Below, one piece after another: positions 10,611 through 22,800 of a DNA stretch of 64,000 nucleotides. Under the pieces are notes generated by a model that saw only the letters and a list, made by a program, of their open reading frames with translations, did not search any database and was not told the origin of the DNA. The DNA comes from Pyxicephalus adspersus (Eukaryota; Chordata; Amphibia; Anura; Pyxicephalidae). The stretch is taken from the NCBI RefSeq assembly GCF_032062135.1, contig NC_092868.1, positions 45,387,603 to 45,451,602 of the forward strand. Direction: 5' to 3'. Positions within the stretch are counted from its first letter, which is position 1, and each line of letters opens with the position of its first letter. A program made the position numbers and the translations under genes.

Positions 10611-10855
10611 TTGTCCTGAACACCAATGTCATCAGGAATGAAAGTAAGAGTATACCCAAAACTTGATAAAAGAGAGGACACTTGTTCCGGTGACAACTTT
10701 TTAGGAGGGATTTACATGTTTTGAAAAGATCTCCTCTAACTTTGTAGTGAGTCTAATGAGACACAGGTGGCAAAACCCTGCCTTACATTATATAAAATAA
10801 TAAAAAAGTTTTGGCTTTAGATTGACTAAAGCTAAATGGACCCCAATCTCCTTCT

Positions 10856-10858
<3 letters not shown>

Positions 10859-10906
<48 letters not shown>
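10859..10906. repeat. (TA)n microsatellite
   Basis: An uninterrupted TA dinucleotide run of about 24 units, followed by ACACA. Confidence 0.97.
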
Positions 10907-10910
<4 letters not shown>

Positions 10911-12302
10911 AATCAGACAGCAGCAGTCTGCTGAAATTTTCATAGCCTATGGCCTAAATGATCCTTGGCATGGCCAAGTCTATGCAATTGATGTCTATTT
11001 TGGTTGTCCTCCAAGCACCTGCTTTATCAGGAGATGGCCCGGTAAAAGTCTAATGATCAATTGCACACGTATGGCAAAGGGAAAGAACATTCTCTAGGGA
11101 CAATTTCAGGTACGTATTCCTCCGGGCCAGGGGTTCCTTTAGGATGGAATTGGATAGAAGAGTAACCCAGGAGGATAACTTTACTTTCTCTGAAATAAAG
11201 ACTACATGGAATTCTCTGAAAAGGTGAAAAGGTAACATTTCAAGAGATAACTGACACCTCCTTAATAACAAGACTCATAAATGGTGGAGATATGGAAGCT
11301 CATGGAAACATTTTAATTTTGAAGGCAAAATAACTGTGGTCTTGAAAATACAGTCATTTCATCGAAAATATTCTGGTGTCACTGCCAAGAGAGGAACTCA
11401 CAAAAATATGAAAATGTGGCAGCAATGTAATTATTTTGCCATAACCGCTTGATGTCTGAAATCTTTTCGTAGTTTCTCTATATAAGCATGAAATTCCATA
11501 CGTGTAATTACGTCAGCGTGCCACAAGTATGCATTTCTATAACTTCCTACCAGTCGCCAGGCATGCCCAGCTGGAGGCATTCTAATGTTTGTTGGCTCCG
11601 CCGTCCACATGACTCTTTTGATTTCTTTGCAGCTCTTGTGAAGGCACGGGGAATAAATTTAAAGTTACACTCCAGGTTCAATAATGTGGCATGGAAATAC
11701 AAGAGAATAACCAAGTCTAGAATTGCTTGGACACATTGGGGCCTCCAAACTACATGACCTTACTTATGCTTGAATGTAACCAGTGCAAGGGATCCCTAAC
11801 TTTCCCCTAAATCAGAAGGTTTAAAGATATTGACCATTACTCTTTTAGGAAGAAGGTCATCGCCCTACCCAATCCATTTGCATTCTACAAGAAGGATTGC
11901 AAATGAAGAGATGGAGTTCCAAAGCAGTCAGTGGCAAGAAGAAACAGTCCTTAGATACTGTAAAATTACTGACTATAAGAAATATATGGGAATGGTATAT
12001 AAAACACAAATTATGGAAAACTTTTTAATAAAGCACAATTCCAGTGATTGTTAAATGAAATTCTTTCACGAGAACTTCAGCCAATACATGACAAAAATAC
12101 ATTAGGAATTCCCAATAGAAAACAATTTCCAGCTAAACAAAAATTGTGCAAGCTATAGAAAGTTAATTCCTATATTCATCCCAGCAATACAAAAAAAAAA
12201 GCCACCCACATCCATCCCATATTAGTATAAGAATGATCTATAAAACCTCTCCCAATGCCAAAACAAGTACAGGCATGGTCCACTGTTGCCACCAATCAGA
12301 AG
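10911..12302. other. Non-coding unique sequence
   Basis: Holds the candidate element at 11340-11690 and otherwise no recognisable gene or repeat. Short open frames (for example 11488-11757 on plus) show no domain-like features. Confidence 0.4.
11340..11690. promoter_or_regulatory. Repeat-free candidate conserved non-coding element
   Basis: This stretch has balanced composition, no dispersed repeat signature and clustered transcription-factor-like words. Examples are GTAATTACGTCAGCG near 11504 (a homeodomain core beside a CRE-like TGACG motif) and GCAATGTAATTATTTTGCC near 11422. Such texture is typical of developmental enhancers, but conservation cannot be judged from one genome, so this is inference. 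Confidence 0.25.
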
Positions 12303-12310
12303 GTCTCGAG

Positions 12311-12510
12311 CAGACTTTCCCAACTTTTTTAACATGTGGGAGACTTTAAAATAACTTTCAGATCTCAGGGAACCCCTTCTATATCTACTATATCTACAGC
12401 TCACAGCTACCCTTACATTGCTGGCCAGTGGAAAGAATGTTACCCTTACAGATAGCCAAAACTTCTGGAGGAAACCTAGGGTTCCATGGGATCCTGGTTA
12501 AGAATCACCG
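12311..12510. mobile_element. Member of the CTCAACC/GGTTGAG dispersed hAT-like family
   Basis: It starts CAGACTTTCCCAAC and ends GGTTAAGAATCACCG. The interior holds the family's diagnostic phrases CTCAGGGAACCCC, GGCCAGTGGAAAGAATG, TTACCCTTACAGATAGCC, GGAGGAAACCTAGGGTTCC. Flanking GTCTCGAG and ACCTAGAG agree at 5 of 8 positions, a plausible decayed 8-bp duplication. Other copies are at 14015, 18238, 25716, 43983, about 56640 and 61891. Confidence 0.6.
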
Positions 12511-13561
12511 ACCTAGAGTAATGGTTTTCAGCCAATGCTGAATAAAGCATGTAGTCAGGAAGTGACTGAAAAAGACTGAAGCACAGATGTACAAAAAAGG
12601 GTAAAATAATATTTTTGGTAAAAAAATAATCATTTTTTTATTGTCAGTGCGTAAAGCAAGCTAAACGTCATCAAGTTATGGTTTAGATCTAGGATGATTT
12701 ATTTGACTTTGGGACAAGCAGTAGTCAATGTCACTTAGTCTAAAGCACAGCAGATGAGCAGAAGTAACCAGCTTGCATTAGCATATGTTTGTCTTGTGTT
12801 TCCCGGGACCAAGGTATTTCACTTTCCAAGTCTCCGGCTCCCAACAGATTGGAGCTCTCGCCTCCAGAGTTGGGGCTTTGGACAGCAGACGCCAAGAGAG
12901 AGTCCACCTGTTTTTGGTAATCTCACTAATCTGGCTTCATAATTATTCTTTATTAATGGATGCTTCTGCTGTCATTACATACTTCCATTAAGTTCGATTT
13001 GGAGAGCAAACAGAAGAGGAAGAGGCCTATGTCACTTTTTCCATATAGAGAGGGTTTATGCAGAGTTCCTGAAATAGCTTTGTCTGAGAAGTTCAGGTTC
13101 CAGCACGGGGGCAGACACAGGCCATCGCATCGGCGTCATTTAAAATGTTGTCCTGATTTGATTTGCTATAAATAACCTTTATTGGGTTATAAGGTTAATA
13201 GGAACTTCATTCTATGCAGAAAAGCCTTTCCATAGTTTCTTGGCAAAGTTAGATGTCTTCATACAACATATAATTATAATAACAATTATTCTTTAGTGAG
13301 CGGGCTGCAACTATGACCTCCTAAGTTTGACACCCACAGTAATGTTTTGTATGTGTCCACCTTGGCGTAGGATAATTTGGCCATGCTGTGTCCATTTGGC
13401 CTCTACTATTGCATCAGAATGACTAACAGGTGAAGTAGAACAAAGAAATTCCCTAGTGATTATTGCATAACAAAACTTTTTAGACCTGATTTAGACCTGA
13501 ATTGCTATAATGTGCTAAGAATGAGAAAAGGCTACATACAACATGACTTTGTGCACCCATA

Positions 13562-13785
13562 GGCCCTGATTTATTAAAGCTCTCCAAGGCTGGAGAGAAT
13601 ACACTTTCACCAGTGAAGCTGGGTGATCCAACAAACCTGGGATGGACCAGGTCCAAGATTCAAAGCATTTGCTAGCAAATAGCAAATAACATTGAAGAAA
13701 TCTATTCCAGGTTTGCTTGATCACCTAGCTTCACTGGTGAAAGTGTATTCTCTCCAGCCTTGGAGAACTTTAATAAATCAGGCCC
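13562..13785. mobile_element. Foldback MITE, near-palindromic, copy 1
   Basis: The left arm begins GGCCCTGATTTATTAAAGC and runs through GGCTGGAGAGAATACACTTT and TTCACCAGTGAAGCTGGGTG. The right arm is its reverse complement almost to the centre, ending AATAAATCAGGCCC. The whole 224-bp unit could fold into a long hairpin. Further copies occur at 31538, 37547 and 43254. Being palindromic, it gives short open frames on both strands that are not genes. Confidence 0.9.
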
Positions 13786-14014
13786 ATAATCTCTATATCA
13801 GTATTTTCTAAAAGAGGTTACACTGAATATGTTATGAAATCACAGTTTTAGTGCAAATATTACTTAGAAGACATTTTTGTCGGCAACTACCTAAATTGAC
13901 AGTTAAATTAAATGTAAACTGTTTCATTGATCAAATTCCTTCCTAACCTGTATTTTCCTGATAGCACTGCCAATGTCCTACAAACTCCTATACCCTTAGG
14001 CAATAAAAGTGGTC

Positions 14015-14241
14015 TAGCCATTCTCAACCTGGGTTTAATTAGCTGTCAATAAAGGTGGTATTCTAGCCATCACTGTAAGGGTACATTATTTCTACTGGCC
14101 ACCAGTGATGATGATGATGCTCAGTGCCACCAGAAGATGTTTTCTCTGCTGACTCCCCAAAAAATGATTTTAGTAGGGAATCCTGAATGCCTAAACATGT
14201 TTTCAAAGGTTCCCCAGGGGTAAAATGGTTGTGAAAGGCTG
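14015..14241. mobile_element. CTCAACC/GGTTGAG-family copy
   Basis: The left end TAGCCATTCTCAACC and right end GGTTGTGAAAGGCTG form the family's inverted tips. The interior carries the degraded ACTGTAAGGGTACATTATT and CTGGCCACCAGTG portion and a small GATGATGATGATG microsatellite. A matching 8-bp duplication is not evident. Confidence 0.6.
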
Positions 14242-14991
14242 ACCTAGTACCTGTACCTAGTACCAGCCTGTGATTAGACAATAAAAGAACAGAACAAGAA
14301 TGGGAGATATATGGGATTATGAAAATTTCATATCAGTTATTACACTCAAAGGTGTTAAATACTGATGAGTCTGAAGGTAAAAGTTAATGAAAATGAAGAG
14401 GTTGCTCGCTATCTACCAGCTGGATAAATAATCTAATTTTTAATGCATGCATTGTTTGTAAAGTTCCTCTTTCTAGTATAAACTTTGACAATCAGTTTTC
14501 TTTTATTTGCTCTCTTTTGGTAATTACACCAGTGAAAGCATTTTTTGTATCTGTTAAGTGAATAAAAATACCTGTTGACCCAACAGAAATGTAGGAAGCT
14601 GGTAAATCTTTATTATCTATTTATAAAACAGGGAATCAGACATTTCTTCAAACATTTCTTCTTGGGGATCTTCAAAGTCCATGTGTTTCAATGTCAGTTC
14701 AACTGATTTCTACCAGAGAATGTATGAAGGAATATCACATTTTGTTACAAATAGAGCTCTTTGTGCTCTCTCTGCTTTTTCTATACTCTTATCTGGTACT
14801 ATTGTTCTCAATTATCTCTGTTGATCATACAGCACATCTCCTCAATATAATATAGATAAGTAGAAGTAAGGTCTTATGACACTTTCTGCCCCAGGGTTAC
14901 TCCAAAGATACAGTATGATATTGCTGGTTGTCACCCTAGGATAGAAAATGTGTTACAGGCAGGATTGCCGCATTTTTTGATTTTTTGCTGT

Positions 14992-15244
14992 TTAAAGTGG
15001 ACTTAATCCACCTAATCCGCAATCTTTTTTCCCATCTACGTGACCCGATCTTGCGCCTGAGCAGTGTGAGATCGGTGATGTGGGAAGAAGAACCCGGAAC
15101 AAGAGAGAAGATATCGGCACTTTCTCTGCGTCGGGCTGAAGACGGATACTGAGTCAACGCGGAACCCAAACAAAGATACCTCCCGATGGATTGAGGGAAT
15201 TAAAAGTATGTTTTTTTTTTGTTTTGGGTTTAGTTACGCTTTAA
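14992..15244. mobile_element. TTAA-flanked MITE, copy B
   Basis: TTAA lies at 14992-14995 and 15241-15244. The left tip AGTGGACTTAATCC and the right tip, in reverse complement, AGCGTAACTAAACCC, are imperfect inverted repeats of the copy-A type. The 245-bp interior is CpG-containing and GC-rich compared with its surroundings, which suggests it is young enough not to have lost its CpGs. No coding capacity. Confidence 0.65.
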
Positions 15245-16059
15245 TTTAGTCATAGTACCACCCTCCCACTTGGGAAGGAGATGCCAGAGGCAGTCAAATA
15301 AGTAGAATGTATAGGGGGAAGTAAGCATTCCTGGATTAAATACTCACCCATGCCTACAAGTGTAAATCTAGTAGTAGTTAGTCATATTAATTGGACACGG
15401 TATTGAAATGTTGGCGTTTTGCATCTTCAACCAAAACATCTTCAGTGATATTTGACATTCACTAGATATACAATGTCCTGGATAAATGAGAATCTTCACA
15501 TGCCTTAAAGTGTAGCACACAAAACCGACTATGTGTTACAATTGGGTGTTTTACAAAATCAGTTTAGAATGTTCAATTATTAAGCTGAATTGCAAGGGAT
15601 AATTCACATAGCTTAGTGAACATGATGTGCTGATGTCCAATATCTTTTACAACGGGATAATTCACTTTGATAAGGTAACAGCCCATAAGTCTACTAAATC
15701 AATGCCAATACTACCAGTTTCCAATCTGTTGAATGTTATATAATTATACATTTCCAATCTCCTGGTTCTCATTTAATATGTCAGCCAAAAGTCCCAAAAT
15801 TCCCAAATGCCCAGTTCCATCCACCTGAAACCTTGAGAGCGCCATGACACATACCCTTTCTTTTTTCATGTCCAAGGTGTATGTTCCCAGTCTAAAGATG
15901 CACCAAAAGCAGCCTACTTACACTTTAAAAATGCAAAGCACACTTTGTAAGAAAATATTAGTTAACCAGATTTAAAAAATCCATCACATCACAGCCCAGG
16001 GGGGAATATAGGAATAGTAAAAATTGGATTGTAGAATGATTGAGTACATCAGCTGGGAT

Positions 16060-16420
16060 AGAAGGAGAAAGAGCCAAATCTGTCCTGACTCTGGAGTTAA
16101 ACAGTTGATTTTCATTGTCATTGTCCTTATAATGTCTGCCCTGGGCATTAAACAGCTGGCCTGATGGTTTTATGGCAGGATATTAAGAAATTCACTTTCA
16201 TTCTTGACTATGGCCTTTTAATGGCCCTTGTACTCTAATTACAACTGATGGTAATAGCTTAACAGTGGGCTCTTGTAACAATGGCTTTGGCTAGTGGCTA
16301 TAAAACAGCGGAATTGGCATGCAGCAGCTCAGTGAAATGTGACCACATTTACATTTCCTGATAGCAGAGGGCACAATACAGTTCAGGGTTGAAGCTATGA
16401 GATTCAAAGGTGCTGTCTGA
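16060..16420. promoter_or_regulatory. Repeat-free candidate conserved non-coding element
   Basis: A unique, evenly composed stretch with words such as CTCTAATTACAACTGATGG near 16233 and CAGCTG E-boxes. There are no repeat ends and no open frame. The regulatory reading is inference from texture alone. Confidence 0.22.
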
Positions 16421-17289
16421 GTGAAAGAATATTAAAGAATAAACACTTTACTGTCCATATAAAACAGTGCAAAAAGCCTTTATAATAATATTACGTATAC
16501 TCCATCCCTCTGACGCAATGTGCTCTACCCATGGGTTTAATTGTTGTTTTGTTTTTGTGACTTATATGAATCGTGCTGGGCTTATTTTGCAAAAATCTTG
16601 CTCCACGAGACTGAATTTGGAATGGTAATTCCATACAGGAGAGCCACCATTGATGGATTTTGGAGTACTAGTGGGGATTTATTCTTGGAAATGTGTCTTG
16701 GTTTGTTAGCTTGTGAGTTTATAACTCTTCATATCTTCTTGGGATTCTATCTATCCAATAATGGAACAATCATATATGATCAACAACAGTTTGTGGGGAG
16801 TAAAAAAGGCCCTAAAGCAGCTGCCCAGCATTCTAGAGTTGCTTGTCTATGCATACTAAAAAAGAAACAACATAAATATAAAAATATTTCATAACCTTTA
16901 TTTATTATGGGGCCCAACTACATAACAAGTATGAAAAAATTAGGTTTCAGTCAGGTAACTTTGTATCATAAAAGTTTTTTTATTTTACAAGATATCCAAT
17001 TTTAATATAATTTCAATTTAGTTCCAATTTATTTTCTGTTGTACCTGTCTAATTTTTCCCTGCTTAACAATAGTGTTGTCTAAAAACATGTATCATAAAT
17101 AAAATATATTCTAAACCAGATACCACAGATTATGTCAACTAGGTCTATCAGTAAAATATAGCTCTGAAGTTTGCTAATCTTTGCAAATAAAGTATAAAAG
17201 AAAATTGCATTGCTTGCATTAAACATGATGAACTTATTATTTCAAAGGTGACATGTCTTCTTTATAATGGTGTTTCGCAGGCACTTTTA

Positions 17290-17950
17290 GCTGTTCCCAT
17301 GTGTTAAACATTCACGTTTAGGCCTTCTCGATTTCCTGTCCAGTGAACTCAGTCCCATGAATGGTTGTGAAAAATCCCATTTCAGGGTTCAAAGACCCCC
17401 AGTCCATTGGCTGTCAGATAAAGGAGCGGTCAGCTAAGGAGGATAGGCTTGATAAGATAATAGAGGAGAAGGAGAGGAAATAATTCCCTCTACTAAAGAA
17501 CAGCGAGGGATCCTCATCCCTGTTTTCCAGTAACCTTTTCCCAGTTAATGATTACAGGTCCCAGCCTGCAGCTCCACCAGAGATGACAATTCATTTAAGG
17601 CTAATAGGATTTTAAACTCCAAACCAATCCATGGAGACTTTATGGGAGAATATGAATACATTTAAGAGACAGCCAGCTGTGGGTGGGTAGACAGTTAAGG
17701 ATTTGGCACTATGGATAAAAGAATTAAGGATGAAGGCAGGCTACTGATCTTAAATCCCTTTTAGTGGATTGGGGATTGCTGTTAAAGATTCAATTTCCAC
17801 TTGCTCGCAAACCGCCGTGGTGGAAGCCCTGATCATATTCTCTTGACTCCATTCAGCCTCTCTGAGTCATGATCACACGCTGGTCTGTTAATGATACACA
17901 ATGGACTGCAACACTTACACCCATGTGCCCCTTGAGGAGATTAAACTAAA
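17290..17950. promoter_or_regulatory. Repeat-free candidate conserved non-coding element
   Basis: About 650 bp with no repeat signature and higher GC than its neighbours. It has GATA-like (CTTGATAAGATAATAG) and homeodomain-like (GTTAATGATTACAGG, GTTAATGATACAC) words. It contains no long frame on either strand. Candidate enhancer by texture only. Confidence 0.25.
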
Positions 17951-18237
17951 CATGAAGTGGAACTCCTGAGGCTGCTTGCCAAAACATTGGTTTAACTTTA
18001 ACGAAAACACAATATTGTCAATATAACAGAAACAGGTTAATTTCTGCTTTACTTGTATGTTTATTCAATCACCTTTAATTTTAAAAAAAGGAAAAAATGC
18101 TATAATTAAAAGAGCATATGAAAGCAAAAATACAAAAACTTTACTTTTTACTTTTTTACAATGCTGCCTTCCATACTATTGACCCTGACAGTTTTCCTTC
18201 CCAAATGCCTTTTTTCTGGCTCTAGGGTGACAGCTGC

Positions 18238-18300
18238 AGCCTTCCTCAACATTTTTAACCTTGGGAGTCCCTTGAATTAACTTTCAGGAACCCCGGTTAA
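18238..18300. repeat. CTCAACC-family fragment
   Basis: CAGCCTTCCTCAAC starts the family's left end and is followed by TTTTTAACCTTGGGAGTCCC and GGAACCCCGGTTAAAAT. The rest of the element is not recognisable. Confidence 0.45.
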
Positions 18301-20799
18301 AATAACTGAATCCAGTACAGGAGGCTGGCAATGCCCACATTGGCACACCCAGTACTGTACCTTTCTCCTCTGTGACTATTAAATTCCAGAAGGATGGTTT
18401 GACATTGTTGGAAGATTCAGAAGATTTCTAATTTCTGTCCACAGCCCTTGGAACAACAGACAAGAGCATGAGACATGAGAATGGAGAAAATATAGTAATA
18501 TCTTTGTAGAGAGTTCCTCTCCATGATGCACAGCTTCACGAAAGTTGGAAGACAAAAAGTATCTTGTGCTGGTAGTTGAGTAAAACAGCATGAACTATGG
18601 TTTTATACACTGGTCAGAGGAATTTGTTTTATTTGACAAAAAGTGCCCTTAACCCATTCAAAGTGGATATCTGCTATAGGGTGGATAACCTCAGTGTACC
18701 TGCCCCTTATTGGATTCTAGAGAACTTTAGGGTTTGGTGAAAACAGTGGCTCATTTGTTAGCAACAGATATGCCTCTGCACCATGATCCCGGGCAAAGAT
18801 CAATAATTAAAAAATGGGACCTGTTGCATTTTTGCTAGCCCACCGCAACTCAATTCACAGTAGTGTGTAACTCCAACAGCAATGATACATAGGTGGCTTA
18901 GGGTGCCATTCACAATAAAGGGTGCCACAGTATACCAGCACTCATCATATGCATTACTGTACAGTTTAATAATGGCCACATTCCTCAGTGCACTGGTAAA
19001 GAATAAATAACAAATATAAAAAAGACAGGAAATTTGTTTTATATTTGTTGTATATTTTCCGCATACATTATAACTGGTGGTTATGCTGTAGAAGCTCGGT
19101 TTCCTCTGCATAGCACAATTGTCAAGGGCAATTTTCAGGTCAAATCGTAATTGAAAGTTTTAGTTAGTATATCTAAACTGTACGCATATACATTTCCTCC
19201 ACAGGGAACTTGTACAACTTCAGGGTTAATGTTCATTGGCTTCCTGCTATCCATAGGGAAATATAAGAAGATTAATTGTATAATGCTCGAACTCTGGATT
19301 CTGAACTGTTCTTCTTCCTAGTTAAGCATGGATCGGACGGTTTTGGGTGGACTTAAGGCTAAGGGCAAAGCACAAAAGGCCAAGCACAAAGGGCTTTAAT
19401 CCATGGAAACCACAATTCTTTTGACTTTGATCTGACTTCAGCCATCTGAAATGTGATTAGGTTATTTCATTGGCACAAGGGTTTATCTGGATATTAAGTC
19501 ATTTTTTAAAAAAAAAATGGTAAATTGGAGTTCCAAGGAAAGAATTCTGACACTTGCACAACTGAAGGCAAAGGGTGAATCAAACCAATAGCCCCTATGT
19601 TTGGTACCCGTTGCATTTTTGCAGCAAAATCAACCTGTCCAAAATGAATCAAACCAAAATAGTAGAGATCATTCAAACTGTATAAAACTCTTTGAAATGA
19701 CTGCCTATGATCGGCCTCCTGCAAGCAACCTCTGCGGCTCCTTCCTACTCATCTGACCTTTTGCTTCCTGCGGGGTTAAGCTTCCTCCACCCACTCACAC
19801 TGCACTTTTTGACCCTTTTCTAGTCCCAAATTCCTTACCCAAGTCACGAAGCATTGCTTTCTTTGGGACAAACCATACAAGGTGCATCAGAAGTCAGAAA
19901 CTTGCTTACAATCCATTTTGACACCTGAGCTCTTAGACTTTGCCCTTCCACATTGCACTCCAGTGGACAGAGAGATGTTGAATCCTAATTTGCTGATATG
20001 GGTTACTACACTTTGCATTCCATCACCGTTTCCAAAAAGAAAAGGTCATGTGGCTGCCCAGATTCCTGCAAAAATCTTGAGTTTGAGTTCAATTATAGTT
20101 TTCTCCTTCCCAAAACAGGTATATGAAGGTTTCATTCCAAAATGTAGAAGTGTGGATTTAGCCCAGGACTGGCATAAAGCATGCCCTGGGGTTCCATTTG
20201 GTTAAAAGTTGTCTTAGGGGGAAAATATTTAAAAAACTTTAATAAAGCAGTAAAAAATCATTAAAAAATCCTCTGCATAAATAAATGTTAAGGCTTGTTT
20301 CGTCTGGTGGGCAGCGTACTGCAGAGACTTACTTACCTTATTCATCAATACAAGAGCTTTCTTCCAGAACAGTTTGAGAATTGTCAAGCATTTCCAAGAA
20401 GACACTCTTCTGTTGTGTGAATTCACCCACACTAACAACCCACACTGACAACATCACATAGATTACAGAACAGACACCCACAAATGATCCCGCATTGAAG
20501 TACCACCAACCTTTTGGATCAGTGAACGATCATTAACTGCCCAGAGTGCAGCTGTGAAAACCTTTGACATGACAGGTTAACTTTAGTAAAAAAAAAAAAG
20601 AAACTTTTCACAGAATTGAGCAGCACATAAAACACTCAAAGATGTCAGTAAGTGAATTGTTTCCAAAAGACAACAATAAACAGAGGACATAATGGGAACT
20701 GCAATGTCAAAAAGTGCAAAGGGCTTGGAGAGCCAGTCAACAGAGTAATCAATATGTAATTATAGAGGAAACTACCTGGAACAAAAGCCTGAAGAGGTA

Positions 20800-21000
20800 A
20801 TAATGACATAAAAGCAGGCATTAAAGAGGCTCACATAAAATGGAAATAAAACCCGCTGAAGGGAGCGGTGACTTTCTATGAGCTGATCCTGAAATGCTCA
20901 GCTGGGATAATCACCTTAGAGGGCTGCACAGACGACAATAAACAACCTCACAGATCAATGAGTTACAGATCTCGCTAGAGCTTTTTTCAATAGAAGTAAA
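20800..21000. promoter_or_regulatory. Repeat-free candidate conserved non-coding element
   Basis: Unique sequence with GCTGGGATAATCACC (a bicoid-type GGATAATC-like core) and short palindromic words near 20900. No repeat or coding features. Inference only. Confidence 0.2.
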
Positions 21001-21849
21001 AGTTTGGTACTTTTTTCATGACAAATCAAAAATAGTGTTGGTTTTGAAGGAGTGAGGAAGGTTTGCATGTTGGAAACCACTTACCCTGGGCCACCACTTT
21101 TATGGCACAAAGATACTTTAATATAAGCAAACATGTCTGGGGATGGGAAAGGAAACATACGTAAATGCTTCTATTAATGTAAAGGGTCATCAACCCCAAA
21201 TATGATTCTCTTTTTACCTACAGGTGCAGCCCTAGTGGGTTGGGTCAGGTCAGTCATGGATTATATAAAAATATGAACAGTAGACAATGCTCCAAAAAAC
21301 AAATCTTTTTTTCTCAAAATTCCCAACTCTGTTCCTGTCCATTTGGGTATTTCCCAGTTATCTTTAGGTTTCTGAACTCCTCCTTTACCATATTGTGAAA
21401 AAATAAATAAAACAACATAAACAGGGACAGTGGAAACCCTGTATAATGATCATAGGGCGTATGAAAAACTGGGAACTAAGACTAAAAAACTAAAGCTCTA
21501 CGAGATAAAAGAAACTTGTTAGGTGGTTTAAATCTTTAACATCTTCACACAAGTAAATATTGGGGTCATTTCAGACCTTGGCTCAACACCAGGCCTAACC
21601 ACTCCCAACTAAATGGGAGTAGATGGGAACCAATATCTGCATGTGGCTGCAGCAGATTATGGCGCAGTGTATGGAAGGCGACAAAATGCTTTTGGTTATA
21701 CAGTTGCTTTTGGATGAACTGCACCTACGGTGCGGTCTGCAGGAGCTTTCTATGCACTCCGGCACAACCAACCGCACAGTTTTCCACCACAAGTAAGAAA
21801 GAGGTAGAGTGTCCCTTCCTTAGCACATAAATATGTATAAATATTCTGC

Positions 21850-22195
21850 ACAGTGGCTCAGTGGTTAGCACTCTTGCCTTTGCAGCGCTAAGACCCAAGT
21901 TTAAATCTCGGCAAGGACACTATCTGCATGGAGTTTGCAGGTTCTTGCTATGTTTGCGTAGGTTTCCCAGGGGTACTCTGGTTTCCTCCCACATTCTAAA
22001 AATATGCCGTTATGTTAATTGGCTTCCACCTAAAATTGAACTTGTATTGTATTGACTGTAATAAAGACATATGACTATGGTAGGGACATTAGATTGTGAG
22101 CCCCTTTGAGGGACAGCTAGTGACATGACTATGGACTTTGTACAGTGCTACGTAATATGTTGGAGCTATATAAATACTTTGTAATAATAATAATA
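21850..22195 (+). repeat. tRNA-headed SINE-like dispersed repeat, best copy
   Basis: The head has an A-box-like GGCTCAGTGGTTAGCAC followed about 35 nt later by a B-box-like AGTTTAAATCTC, the spacing of a tRNA pol III promoter. The body continues with CTGCATGGAGTTTGCAGG, TTTCCTCCCACATTCTAAAA, GGGACATTAGATTGTGAGCC and ATGACTATGGACTTTG. It ends in GCTATATAAATACTTTG and an AATAATAATAA tail. The minus-strand copy at 3341-3650 and the degraded plus copy at 32802-33110 share all these blocks. Confidence 0.8.
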
Positions 22196-22800
22196 GGACA
22201 TTTGTCAAGAAAAGAGGGACAGATGTGTTTGCAAGTAAGAGACAGTTGAAAGTAAGGATTATGCGGGTGGTACAGATCACTATGATTCCCTATTGTACAC
22301 CCATGCACAATATTTGTAATAGAACACAAAGAACAAATGAATATCTCGTGTCTTTATCTATACACAAAGCATGGCAGACCTTGAGAGGCGAGTAAAGACC
22401 TGCAGACTCACAGTATTAGGCTACAACAAGGAGGAGATGCTTTAAAGGTTAATCTTTGTCACTTGTGGTGTATATAGTCCCATCTGGGGATTTGCAGTGG
22501 TGTTGTTGGTTCCTTTCAGACATATCCTGCCCTAGTGAAAGGGGTTATTCAGGAGGTGCTTTGAAATGCACATTTCAGGAATTTAAACACTTGCTTGCAA
22601 CACAAGAGAAAGAAAAAAATGCGTGCTTCAGTTTTACTGCCCATTAAAAAGACAAAACAAAGGACAGGACAATCGATTGCTCACAGCATCAGAGCATTGG
22701 AGGTCAGGTGGAGGAATCCTGCTGTGTCTCCCCGCTAGTTATACAGTAACTGTCTGCAGATAGCAAAAAGGAAGTTTAATGTTTGACATGCATGCATTAT

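Larger units (their letters stand above)
15245..21849. other. Long mostly unique non-coding region
   Basis: No genes are recognisable. It includes candidate regulatory stretches near 16060-16420, 17290-17950 and 20800-21000 and a fragment of the CTCAACC-family repeat at 18238-18300. Repeat density is clearly lower than in the flanking parts of the window. Open frames such as 16541-16894 show no protein-like features. Confidence 0.45.

Noticed and set aside
16541..16894. 117-codon plus frame
   Set aside because: Composition and hydrophobic runs look random. No recognisable family and no supporting signals.
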